Assembly (NCBI GenBank): GCA_005217565.1
Contig: SJCO01000001.1
Location: forward strand, 313,893-377,892
Source: Puteibacter caeruleilacunae
GTDB taxonomy: Bacteria > Bacteroidota > Bacteroidia > Bacteroidales > Prolixibacteraceae
DNA: 64,000 nucleotides
Direction: 5' to 3'
Shown: positions 54,275 to 62,000 of the stretch, one piece after another
How positions within the stretch are numbered: position 1 is the stretch's first letter
Layout: each line of letters begins with the position of its first letter
Translations under genes and position numbers: made by a program
Notes under the pieces: model-generated
The model's database searches: none
The model's input: the letters and a program-made list of their open reading frames with translations, nothing else
What the model was told of the DNA's origin: nothing

Positions 54275-54984
54275 ATATTGATTGGTTTAATCTTCTGATT
54301 AAAGGCTGCACGGTAATTTTCTCCCAGCGGAATATGGTCTTTCCCTATGACAATACGATTTCGCTGAATGGAATCGATGCGCGCGAGAGAAACGATATAA
54401 GATCGATGCACCCTGACGAAGATGTCGTCGGGTAACTTATCCTGTACTTTTTTGAGACTATTAAGCGTAAGTATGCTTTTATCAGTAAGATGTATCTTGA
54501 TATAATCTTTTAATCCTTCGATATATAGAATGTCATCAAGATTAACTTTTACCGTGTTATAGCCAGTCTTCACAAGAATGAAATTTTGTCGTGCAGGAGC
54601 TTGTTCTGCAGGTTTGGTTTTGTTTGAAAACAAACGTTGCATCCTATAAGCTTTATTCACTGCCTTCAAAAATCGATCAAATAAGAATGGTTTAATCAGG
54701 TAATCAGTAATCTCTAGTTCGTAACCCTCAAGTGCATAATGTGAATGTGCTGTCGTAAAAATGATTTGCGGTTTTTGACTAAGGCTTTTGACAAACTCAA
54801 CTCCATTGATTGATGGCATTTCTATATCAAGAAAGATCAAATCAATTTCATTATCCTGAATATAACGGAATGCATCAAATGGTTCATTGAATTTCTCCTG
54901 TAACGACAGGAAAGGAACCCTTTGAATAAAGTCTTCCAGCAGGTCTAATGCTAATGGTTCGTCATCTATAATTATGCACTTCAT
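54271..54984 (-). CDS. LytTR-family response regulator
   Basis: 237 residues. The receiver domain has Asp8-Asp9 ('IIIDDEPLALDLLEDF'), phospho-acceptor Asp54 in 'IDLIFLDIEMPSINGVEF', Thr ('IIFTTAHSHYALEGYE') and Lys98 ('DYLIKPFLFDRF'). The LytTR DNA-binding domain (about 130-237) is 'FILVKTGYNTVKVNLDDILYIEGLKDYIKIHL' and 'FVRVHRSYIVSLARIDSI'. Its kinase is encoded 125 bases upstream on the same strand. A -7-like TACATTTG at 55058-55065 lies between them, so the regulator may also have its own promoter. Confidence 0.94.
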   Translation of the reverse strand: MKCIIIDDEPLALDLLEDFIQRVPFLSLQEKFNEPFDAFRYIQDNEIDLIFLDIEMPSINGVEFVKSLSQKPQIIFTTAHSHYALEGYELEITDYLIKPFLFDRFLKAVNKAYRMQRLFSNKTKPAEQAPARQNFILVKTGYNTVKVNLDDILYIEGLKDYIKIHLTDKSILTLNSLKKVQDKLPDDIFVRVHRSYIVSLARIDSIQRNRIVIGKDHIPLGENYRAAFNQKIKPINI

Positions 54985-55057
54985 TTCTTAATGATTATTG
55001 GATTGAATGTTGTGCAGATTTGTCGATCTGTAAAACAAAATCCTAATATTATTTTGT

Positions 55058-55065
55058 CAAATGTA
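55058..55065 (-). promoter_or_regulatory. -7-like box before the response regulator
   Basis: TACATTTG on the minus strand fits TAnnTTTG. The -33 element is unclear and the box lies in the spacer after the kinase stop, giving a leader of about 68 bases. Confidence 0.35.
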
Positions 55066-55109
55066 CTGATTTGCCTCGAAATATTAGCTACAATTTGCTT
55101 GCCAAAAAT

Positions 55110-56252
55110 TTAAGATTGCTTCAAATCGGTGTTTCTTTTAAGTTTTATTGACAGGTTTACGGTATAGGTTTCATCATTTTCATCGAAATCTATCGTATGC
55201 TGGTCGGGATAATGAAGGTTCAAACGGCTGATAATGTTGTTCAATCCTATTCCTGAATGTTGGTTCTTTACATTTTGTGGAGCAATCTTTTCGTTGCGAA
55301 TAGAGAAATTTAATGATTCCTCTTTTTGTTCGCATCTGATATGTATTGTTGATCGTTTGTGGGCCACCACACCAAATTTAAATGCATTTTCTACAAGAGG
55401 ATTAAGTAAGAGAGGTTCAATAACATAGCCGTCAGTGATATTCACTTTTTCGAACTTGATGATAATATTATTTTTATATCGAAGTTTTTGCAAATCGATG
55501 AAGTCATCAATTAGGTCAAGCTCCTTCTTCAATGATATTGAAGGTTTACTACTTTCGTAAAGCATATAGCGAAGAAGCGACGATAGCTTTACAACTGCCT
55601 CTGCGGTATTCTCCGAGTTTCTTGTTGCCAGGGCGTAGATATTATTCAAAGAGTTGAAGAGAAAATGAGGATTTACCTGGTGGCGAAGTTGTAATATTTC
55701 AGCATTCAGTTTATCGGTTAAAAGTAGTTGTTTTATTTTTTCCTCTTCTTTAAGTTTCATGAATATCCGGATGGTTGATGACAGGATGAGGAAGATAAGT
55801 AGCATGATGTAAAAGCCTAATATCTTTCTATCTCCATGAAGAATCTTTTCAAAGCGAGACTTATTCTGAAGGTTTAGAATGCTATACTGAATCGCATCAG
55901 ATGGAATATCCTCGTTAACCTGACCAAACTCTCCAAGGGTTGATTGTTGAATAATTGGTTCAATCAGGAAGTGATTGATGAATACTAAAGTTAGGATTGT
56001 TACAGTGAAGAGGAGATATTTCTTCTTCAATAGAAAATGTGGGGTAAGGAAAAAATAGTTAAGGTAAAAGTGTATAAATCCTAGAGCAAAAAGATAGTAG
56101 TAGTAAGAGTTGAGGTTTAAGGGTACTTCTGTTTGAAATACAAGAATGGGGAGGAATAAAAATATTGCCCAACCAATAGCATGAATGGTGAAGTGCAGAC
56201 TTTTAGCCTTTGTGTAATTCTTTATGTTTGCAAACGTAAACTGTAGCTTCAT
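55110..56252 (-). CDS. LytS/YpdA-type membrane sensor histidine kinase
   Basis: 380 residues. Four membrane spans in the N-terminal half (around 23-42, 48-70, 80-98 and 145-165), then the His_kinase domain with the phospho-accepting His in 'LRHQVNPHFLFNSLNNIYAL', 'SLLRYMLYESS' and an ATPase domain with N-box 'LLNPLVENAFKFGV' and G-box 'SGIGLNNIISRL'. No extracellular sensor domain is evident, so the signal is likely membrane- or loop-derived. It pairs with the LytTR regulator downstream. No target genes are known. Confidence 0.93.
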   Translation of the reverse strand: MKLQFTFANIKNYTKAKSLHFTIHAIGWAIFLFLPILVFQTEVPLNLNSYYYYLFALGFIHFYLNYFFLTPHFLLKKKYLLFTVTILTLVFINHFLIEPIIQQSTLGEFGQVNEDIPSDAIQYSILNLQNKSRFEKILHGDRKILGFYIMLLIFLILSSTIRIFMKLKEEEKIKQLLLTDKLNAEILQLRHQVNPHFLFNSLNNIYALATRNSENTAEAVVKLSSLLRYMLYESSKPSISLKKELDLIDDFIDLQKLRYKNNIIIKFEKVNITDGYVIEPLLLNPLVENAFKFGVVAHKRSTIHIRCEQKEESLNFSIRNEKIAPQNVKNQHSGIGLNNIISRLNLHYPDQHTIDFDENDETYTVNLSIKLKRNTDLKQS

Positions 56253-56336
56253 CTTGTGATGTGTATCATTTGTTGGCGAAGTTGAGGAATTTTTTTGAAT
56301 TTAACGAATGACGATTAAGGGAAAGAATGGATATAA

Positions 56337-56369
56337 AAAAAGCTCTAACCGTAAAGATTAGAGCTTTTT
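56337..56369. terminator. Bidirectional terminator after the kelch gene
   Basis: A perfect 12-base stem (56337-56348 with 56358-56369) with A-run and T-run at the two ends, 18 bases after the stop of the kelch gene (minus strand). It also insulates that gene from the divergent kinase start region. Confidence 0.85.
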
Positions 56370-56386
56370 AGAAATATTAATAAGAA

Positions 56387-57460
56387 TTAATCTCTGTCAT
56401 CGTAATTGTCGTATGGCTTGAATTCCCAAATGTCATCATAAGGGCTTCCTGCAGGTCCACCAAGACCTAAGAAAATTCTTCCTTGCCAAACAAAGCTAAT
56501 TGCTCCTGTTCTAGCTGTTCCCTCAAACTCAGTTTTTTCGTACCAAGTGTGTTTGTGAGGAAGGGCTGCTTTACCAAGAGCCTTGTTATCTAAAGTTGGA
56601 TCATATTTCCAAACTTCTTTACTTGTTCCTAGAGCAACATAACCGATTTCATCTAAAGAGAATGAAACAGCGTTAGAACGCATTACACCTGTCCATCCAA
56701 AGTCAGTGTGATCAAGGTCTGTTAACTCAATCCAGTCAGTTCCGTCGAATGAGTAGAAATCTTCATTGTTGCTACCGTCTTTGTTTCTTCCACCAACAAT
56801 ATAAGCTTTTCCATCAATCATGAATACTGATGCATCTTGTCTTTTACCAATAGTTGAACCTACTTCTACCCAGTTCGATCCGTCGAAAGTATACATATCG
56901 TTAGATACAATCTCAACACCTTCTTCGTCTTCAACACCAGGACCGTAACCAGTCCCAACATATGCTTTACCGTTCAATACAAAAGCAAGAGCACCTCTTC
57001 TACGTCCTCCAGGGAAGTCAGCTACTTTAGTCCATGATCCGCTATAAGTTACTTCGCCAATTGTGGTTGTTCCATTAGGATTAAACTCATAGAAGTCTTC
57101 CAACTCGTCAGTATAAGTATCATCTGCTTGCTTATAACCGTATCCAGTTCCTACATATCCTCTTCCATTCAATGCAAAACCAACAGCACCTGATCTACCT
57201 GTACCTGGGAATGGAGCAACTTTTTTCCATGGTTTAGTTGGGCCTTCAAATACCCAAAAATCAGTGAAATATTCTAAGTCCTTATCTTGGCTGGAATCAT
57301 AACCTGTCCCTACATAAACTTTGTCATCAATTTGAAAACATACAGCATCCGTTCTTGGTGGTCCATTAAAGTCTGACCTTTCAATCCAGTTTCCGTGGTC
57401 ACTGTCGCTACAGGCAGCGAACACCAAGAGAGATAAAAAAACTACGAGTAACTTCTTCAT
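56387..57460 (-). CDS. Kelch-repeat lipoprotein
   Basis: 357 residues. Lipobox 'VFAAC' (Cys17). About six kelch-type repeats follow, each with 'R-x-x-A-V-x-F-x-h-x-G-K-x-Y-V-G-T-G-Y' (for example 'RTDAVCFQIDDKVYVGTGYD', 'RRGALAFVLNGKAYVGTGYG'), spaced 48-60 residues, ending 'GRIFLGLGGPAG'. This predicts a beta-propeller exposed on or under the outer membrane. Kelch lipoproteins often lie beside DUF4270 lipoproteins in Bacteroidota. Here the DUF4270 gene is divergent, 525 bases away. Function unknown; there is no sign of sialate mutarotase activity beyond the fold. Confidence 0.85.
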   Translation of the reverse strand: MKKLLVVFLSLLVFAACSDSDHGNWIERSDFNGPPRTDAVCFQIDDKVYVGTGYDSSQDKDLEYFTDFWVFEGPTKPWKKVAPFPGTGRSGAVGFALNGRGYVGTGYGYKQADDTYTDELEDFYEFNPNGTTTIGEVTYSGSWTKVADFPGGRRRGALAFVLNGKAYVGTGYGPGVEDEEGVEIVSNDMYTFDGSNWVEVGSTIGKRQDASVFMIDGKAYIVGGRNKDGSNNEDFYSFDGTDWIELTDLDHTDFGWTGVMRSNAVSFSLDEIGYVALGTSKEVWKYDPTLDNKALGKAALPHKHTWYEKTEFEGTARTGAISFVWQGRIFLGLGGPAGSPYDDIWEFKPYDNYDDRD

Positions 57461-57985
57461 GTTAAAATCTTTTTAATTGAAGCTCAAAACTACTTTCAAC
57501 CTCACGGTATTAAAAACAAAATAGATAGAATTATGAAAATAGTCGATGAATAGGGTTAAATAATAGATAAAAGGGGTGTTCTTTGCATAATATTTGTGTT
57601 TTTAGTCTGAAATAAATATAATAAGCAGTAAATCAAGCACATAGAGTGTGCTAAATGTTTTTGAGAGTTTGGTTTTGTCTATAAAAACCTATAAACTGGT
57701 ATATTTTTATTCTAAATGAAGAGGTACTCTGTTACATTCAAACGTCTGTTCTGAAAAGAATAAGAAATATTTGTTCTTTATTTGATTGGTCCAAAAGTTG
57801 TGGTTGGTTTATATACAGTTGTATTTAGTCAACCAAATTAGGACGAGCATTGAAGATATGTGATTGTTTTTCGACTCAATCGCAAAGAACATTTTATTTT
57901 GTCGAGGGAAAATAAATTAGACATAAAATATCGGTACATTCAAGTAAATTGATACTTTTGTGCTGAAATAAATTAAATCTTAACA
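57461..57985. other. Divergent intergenic region kelch/DUF4270
   Basis: 525 bases, strongly AT-rich, between divergent start codons. Apart from the -7 box near the DUF4270 gene I see no hairpin, repeat or coding frame of interest. Confidence 0.5.
57953..57960 (+). promoter_or_regulatory. -7 box of the DUF4270 promoter
   Basis: TACTTTTG fits TAnnTTTG. The -33 position reads TCG instead of TTG. Predicted start near 57966, about 20 bases before the ATG at 57986. Confidence 0.5.
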
Positions 57986-59491
57986 ATGATAGACAAAGTG
58001 AGGAAGATTATTTATTGCATACTATCTGTTGCTATTTTTTACGCATGTGAATATGGAAGCGGGCAGGATTTCTCCGTTGGAGATGATTTTGTAACCGACA
58101 ATTCTAAAGTGGTTGAATTTGATACAATGGTTGTGAACCTCTCAACAGTTTGGATTGACTCGATTAAAACATCTAATCCGAGTCGTTTAATCGTTGGACG
58201 TTCTTCTGATCCATATGTTGGAACAACTGAGGTATCTAGTTATTTTGAAATAGGACTTAGTTCTGGCGGTTATAATCTTAGTGCGGAACAGCAAGAAGAA
58301 ATCGAGGATGGTGATATCATCATCGATTCATTGGTGTTACGAATGAATTACGATGGATATTATTTCGGAGATACATTACAAACACAAACGTTTGAACTTC
58401 ATCAGTTAATTGATAAGTTAGAAGAGGTAGAAAATGATAATTCAGGTAGTGAAATAGATGATCTGTATAATAATACTTCTTTCCCTTTCAATCCTGAACC
58501 AATGGGAACTGTTTCATTTAAACCATATCCTAAGGATACTGTGAAGAATGAGATATTTATTCGATTATCTGATGAATTAGGTGCAACTTTGTTCGATGCA
58601 ATTGTTGAGCAGGATGACCTGATTAAAGATCCACAGGATTTCAGAGAGTTTATGAAAGGTTTCGTGTTGAGACCTGGTGACATGAGTGGTAGTGTTACTG
58701 GCCTTCGTATTACTGAAGCTTCATACAATAAGGAAATGCTTGATATGGATCAACCAGAGGATCAAAAGAATCCACCTGAGTTTAGATTGTATTATCACTA
58801 TAAATCATTACCTCAGAATGTTGATCCAGATGATCTATTCTGGTGGGCTTTCCCAATGAAGAAAGCTGACGCAATTTATTTTACTTCTTTTGACGAAGAC
58901 TTCTCTACTGGTCTTGTTTCTGGTATTGAGAACACGAAAAAGAGAGAAATAAGTAGCAAACTAACAGGAAATAAAACGTTTATTCAAGGAGGTAACGGCC
59001 TGATGACAAAACTTAATATCCCTGGTATTGAGAGATTGAAAGACATGGCTGAGTATCCTGTATTTATTAGTGCCAAACTTACTATTGGTCCTGTGCCTAA
59101 TACATATGAAGTAGGACCTCTGCCAGGTATTAATATTAATCCTGATAGCTATAAGGATAAGGAAAATTTATTGCCACCTACAATCGGTGTGTATGTTATC
59201 GATAATGATAACGACTTTGTTCAGGTATACACCGGTGCAAATAATCAGCCTGTAGTTGCGACCTTAGTTGTTGATGATATTAATAAGCCTTCAGAAAATG
59301 AAACGTATTATAGTTTGGATTTGACACCATATTTCGAGAATGAAATCAATGATGGCGTAATTTCCAGAAATTCACTGGCATTGAGATTTGATAATGCTAC
59401 AGAGCAAGGAACTGTAGAAAGATTGGTGCTTGGAGATACGGATAATGCTGAAGCAGAAGTGGAACTAAAGGTTACTTATTTCATTTACTAA
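57986..59491 (+). CDS. DUF4270 family lipoprotein
   Basis: 501 residues. The lipoprotein signal ends at 'IFYAC' (Cys21). The body is beta-rich with the DUF4270 pattern: early 'VEFDTMVVNLSTVWIDSIKTSNPSRLIVGRSSDPYVGTTEVSSYFEIGL', then 'DSLVLRMNYDGYYFGDT', 'KGFVLRPGDMSGSVTGLRI', and a final 'NSLALRFDNATEQGTVERLVLGD'. The function is unknown; the family is found almost only in Bacteroidota and is usually followed by an outer-membrane protein gene, as here (11 bases later). Confidence 0.88.
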   Translation: MIDKVRKIIYCILSVAIFYACEYGSGQDFSVGDDFVTDNSKVVEFDTMVVNLSTVWIDSIKTSNPSRLIVGRSSDPYVGTTEVSSYFEIGLSSGGYNLSAEQQEEIEDGDIIIDSLVLRMNYDGYYFGDTLQTQTFELHQLIDKLEEVENDNSGSEIDDLYNNTSFPFNPEPMGTVSFKPYPKDTVKNEIFIRLSDELGATLFDAIVEQDDLIKDPQDFREFMKGFVLRPGDMSGSVTGLRITEASYNKEMLDMDQPEDQKNPPEFRLYYHYKSLPQNVDPDDLFWWAFPMKKADAIYFTSFDEDFSTGLVSGIENTKKREISSKLTGNKTFIQGGNGLMTKLNIPGIERLKDMAEYPVFISAKLTIGPVPNTYEVGPLPGININPDSYKDKENLLPPTIGVYVIDNDNDFVQVYTGANNQPVVATLVVDDINKPSENETYYSLDLTPYFENEINDGVISRNSLALRFDNATEQGTVERLVLGDTDNAEAEVELKVTYFIY

Positions 59492-59502
59492 AGTAGAATA
59501 CA

Positions 59503-60756
59503 ATGTTGAGACAAAAATATATCTGTTTATTGTTTTTATTGTTATTGGTAGGAGGTAGCAGTTATGCTCAGAATAACACTAGTTCTCCATATTCGAGATT
59601 TGGTATCGGAGAATTGGAGAATGTAACTGGCGGAAGATATAACGCGATGGGTGGTGTTAGCATTGGTATGCGCTCTGATATTTATCTTAACCTTAATAAC
59701 CCTGCATCATTAACAGCCATTAGTAGAGAGAGTTTTGCTACTGATGTAGGTGTAAATCTTGAATACACCGATCTATCTAGTAAAGGACAAAGTAATCAAC
59801 AGGTGGATGGAAACCTTGGATGGTTCCAGTTTGCATTCCCTGTTACTTCAAAATTATATGCTGGCTTTAGCTTGCAACCTAAAAGTAGTGTAGGATATAA
59901 AATCCTTGCGACTAAACTTATTGAAGGAACACAAACTCAGTATGGAGTAAGTTATGAAGGTACTGGAGGTTTAACTCAGGCAGCTTTTGCATTGGGGTAT
60001 AAGTTCAGCGATAAGTTCTCTGCAGGTGGTAAGTTTTCATACATTTGGGGTAATGTGGCAGAAACACAACGTGAGGCTCCACCATTGGGACAGAGTTTTA
60101 CAATCGATATCTTTGAAGATACAAACTATCGTGGTGGATATCTTGATTTAGGATTGCAGTATGATGCTAAGTTCTCTGAGAATACTCAGATGACATTTGG
60201 AACAACTGCAGGTATTAGTACTCCAATGAAAACTCGTTCTGATTTCGTGATTAGAAGGAATTATGGAACTGGTACTTCCGCTCCAATTGATGAGGATTTT
60301 GATAGAGCTGACAATATGCGTTTGCCATTAGAACTAGGTGCAGGTTTCTCATTGAAGCACAAGCTAAAGTATATTTGGGCATTTGACTACAAATGGGCTG
60401 ATTGGAAAAACGCAGATTTAAATGGAAGTGATAAGAATTTCCAGGTAAATCAATCGTTTAGAGCTGGATTTGAATATGTTCCTAAAATGGATATTCTTCA
60501 ATATCGTAATGTAATGAGATATAGAGTTGGTCTTCGTTACGATACAGGATATTTGAAAGTTAAGAACGATGAGGTTGCAGACATTGCAATGTCTCTTGGT
60601 GTTGCAGTTCCTGTTAGAAAAGAGAAGAGTACTTTAAACTTCTCTCTTGAGTTTGGACAACGAGGAAATAATAGTCTAATTAGAGAGAGATACATGAAAT
60701 TGAATGTTGGATTCAACTTCTGGGAACGTTGGTTCTTTAAGCGTCAATTCGATTAA
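59503..60756 (+). CDS. Outer membrane beta-barrel protein (FadL/PorV-like)
   Basis: 417 residues with a signal peptide ('CLLFLLLLVGGSSYAQ'). The 'TSSPYSRFGIGELENVTGGRYNAMGGVSIGMRSDIYLNLNNPASLT' opening resembles the hatch region of FadL-like transporters and PorV-like proteins. Amphipathic strands continue to the end, which finishes 'KRQFD' without the usual terminal aromatic residue. It lies 11 bases after the DUF4270 gene, so they form one operon. The role could be transport of a hydrophobic compound or assembly at the outer membrane. Confidence 0.85.
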   Translation: MLRQKYICLLFLLLLVGGSSYAQNNTSSPYSRFGIGELENVTGGRYNAMGGVSIGMRSDIYLNLNNPASLTAISRESFATDVGVNLEYTDLSSKGQSNQQVDGNLGWFQFAFPVTSKLYAGFSLQPKSSVGYKILATKLIEGTQTQYGVSYEGTGGLTQAAFALGYKFSDKFSAGGKFSYIWGNVAETQREAPPLGQSFTIDIFEDTNYRGGYLDLGLQYDAKFSENTQMTFGTTAGISTPMKTRSDFVIRRNYGTGTSAPIDEDFDRADNMRLPLELGAGFSLKHKLKYIWAFDYKWADWKNADLNGSDKNFQVNQSFRAGFEYVPKMDILQYRNVMRYRVGLRYDTGYLKVKNDEVADIAMSLGVAVPVRKEKSTLNFSLEFGQRGNNSLIRERYMKLNVGFNFWERWFFKRQFD

Positions 60757-60770
60757 GAATTAATATAAGA

Positions 60771-60818
60771 TAGAAACAAAAAAAGGATGTCGAAAACGAC
60801 ATCCTTTTTTTGTTTCTA
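60771..60818. terminator. Bidirectional terminator between the barrel gene and tsaD
   Basis: A perfect 22-base stem (60771-60792 with 60797-60818) with a four-A loop and A/T runs inside the arms, between converging stop codons at 60756 and 60835. Confidence 0.9.
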
Positions 60819-60834
60819 TGGTGTAAGTTGTTTA

Positions 60835-61869
60835 TTATTCAATAACCATACGAGCAAAAGGAACATCTTCCAAAGCAGACATTTCCTCATTCAAGAATTT
60901 AAAATATCCTGTGATTCCAATCATCGCAGCATTATCAGTAGTGTATGCAAACTTAGGAATAAATAGGTTCCAGCCTCTTTTCTTTGCTTCTTCCTGAAGT
61001 GCATTGCGTAAGCCTGAATTGGCTGATACTCCTCCAGCAACTGTGATCTCTTTAATTCCTGTTTCTTTAGTGGCTTTAATCAACTTATTCATCAAAATGT
61101 CGATAATTGTTTTCTGGAGTGATGCACAAATATCTGCTTTGTTTTCTTCAATGAAGTCAGGATTTTCTTTAATGCGGTCTCTCAAGAAATATAGGAAAGA
61201 TGTTTTCAATCCACTAAAGCTATAATCTAGGTTTTGTATGCGAGGTTTCGAAAATTGAAATGCGTCAGGATTTCCTTCTTTGGCAAGCTTATCAATCAAC
61301 GGACCTCCAGGATAAGGTAATCCCATCACTTTCGCACACTTGTCGAATGCTTCACCTGCTGCATCGTCAATAGTCTGCCCAATCACTTTCATCTCAAGGT
61401 GGTCTTTAACTACGATCAACTGAGAATTTCCTCCTGAAACCAATAGACATAAGAATGGGAATTTAGGTTCTTCCACTGGTTCTCCTTCTTCTCTTATGAA
61501 ATGTGCCAGAACATGACCTTGTAAGTGGTTTACATCAACCATCGGGATATTATTGGCAATAGAGAAACCTTTAGTGAATGATGTCCCAACAAGTAGTGAT
61601 CCTAGCAGACCAGGTCCTCTTGTGTATGCAATAACATCAATATCATCTTTGGTAATACCTGCTTGCTTGATAGCTTGATCAACTACAGGAATAATATTCT
61701 GCTGATGTGCACGAGAGGCAAGCTCTGGTACAACACCTCCATAGTTTTCATGAACCTTTTGGTTGGCTATGACATTGGATAATAATTCCTGATTTCTTAA
61801 CACAGCAGCAGAGGTGTCATCGCACGATGATTCTATGCCTAAAACGATCACTTCTTTCTTTTTGTCCAT
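60835..61869 (-). CDS. tsaD: tRNA N6-adenosine threonylcarbamoyltransferase TsaD
   Basis: 344 residues. Kae1/Qri7 family: 'LGIESSCDDTSAAV' at the start, 'GGVVPELASRAHQQNI' (metal His), 'AYTRGPGLLGSLLVGTSFTKG', 'VNHLQGHVLAHF' (the HxxxH metal site), 'PFLCLLVSGGNSQLI', 'GEAFDKCAKVMGLPYPGGP' and 'VAGGVSANSGLR'. It transfers threonylcarbamoyl to A37 of ANN-reading tRNAs with TsaB/E. Length and motifs are normal. Confidence 0.97.
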   Translation of the reverse strand: MDKKKEVIVLGIESSCDDTSAAVLRNQELLSNVIANQKVHENYGGVVPELASRAHQQNIIPVVDQAIKQAGITKDDIDVIAYTRGPGLLGSLLVGTSFTKGFSIANNIPMVDVNHLQGHVLAHFIREEGEPVEEPKFPFLCLLVSGGNSQLIVVKDHLEMKVIGQTIDDAAGEAFDKCAKVMGLPYPGGPLIDKLAKEGNPDAFQFSKPRIQNLDYSFSGLKTSFLYFLRDRIKENPDFIEENKADICASLQKTIIDILMNKLIKATKETGIKEITVAGGVSANSGLRNALQEEAKKRGWNLFIPKFAYTTDNAAMIGITGYFKFLNEEMSALEDVPFARMVIE

Positions 61870-62000
61870 TTCTCTTCTATAATCAGTATTTCAATCAACC
61901 AGATTGGAACATTTTTTGTTTAGAAAAATTACACTAACGAGGTGTTAATCCAACCTTTTTAACTTATTTTGTTGCTTATAACAGAACAAGACACAAAAGT

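Noticed and set aside
57551-57580. TAGGGTTAAA on the plus strand as an ECF -35 block for the DUF4270 gene.
   Set aside because: No CTGTATTA-like block follows at 10 bases and the gene starts over 400 bases away; a standard -7 box stands nearer the gene.
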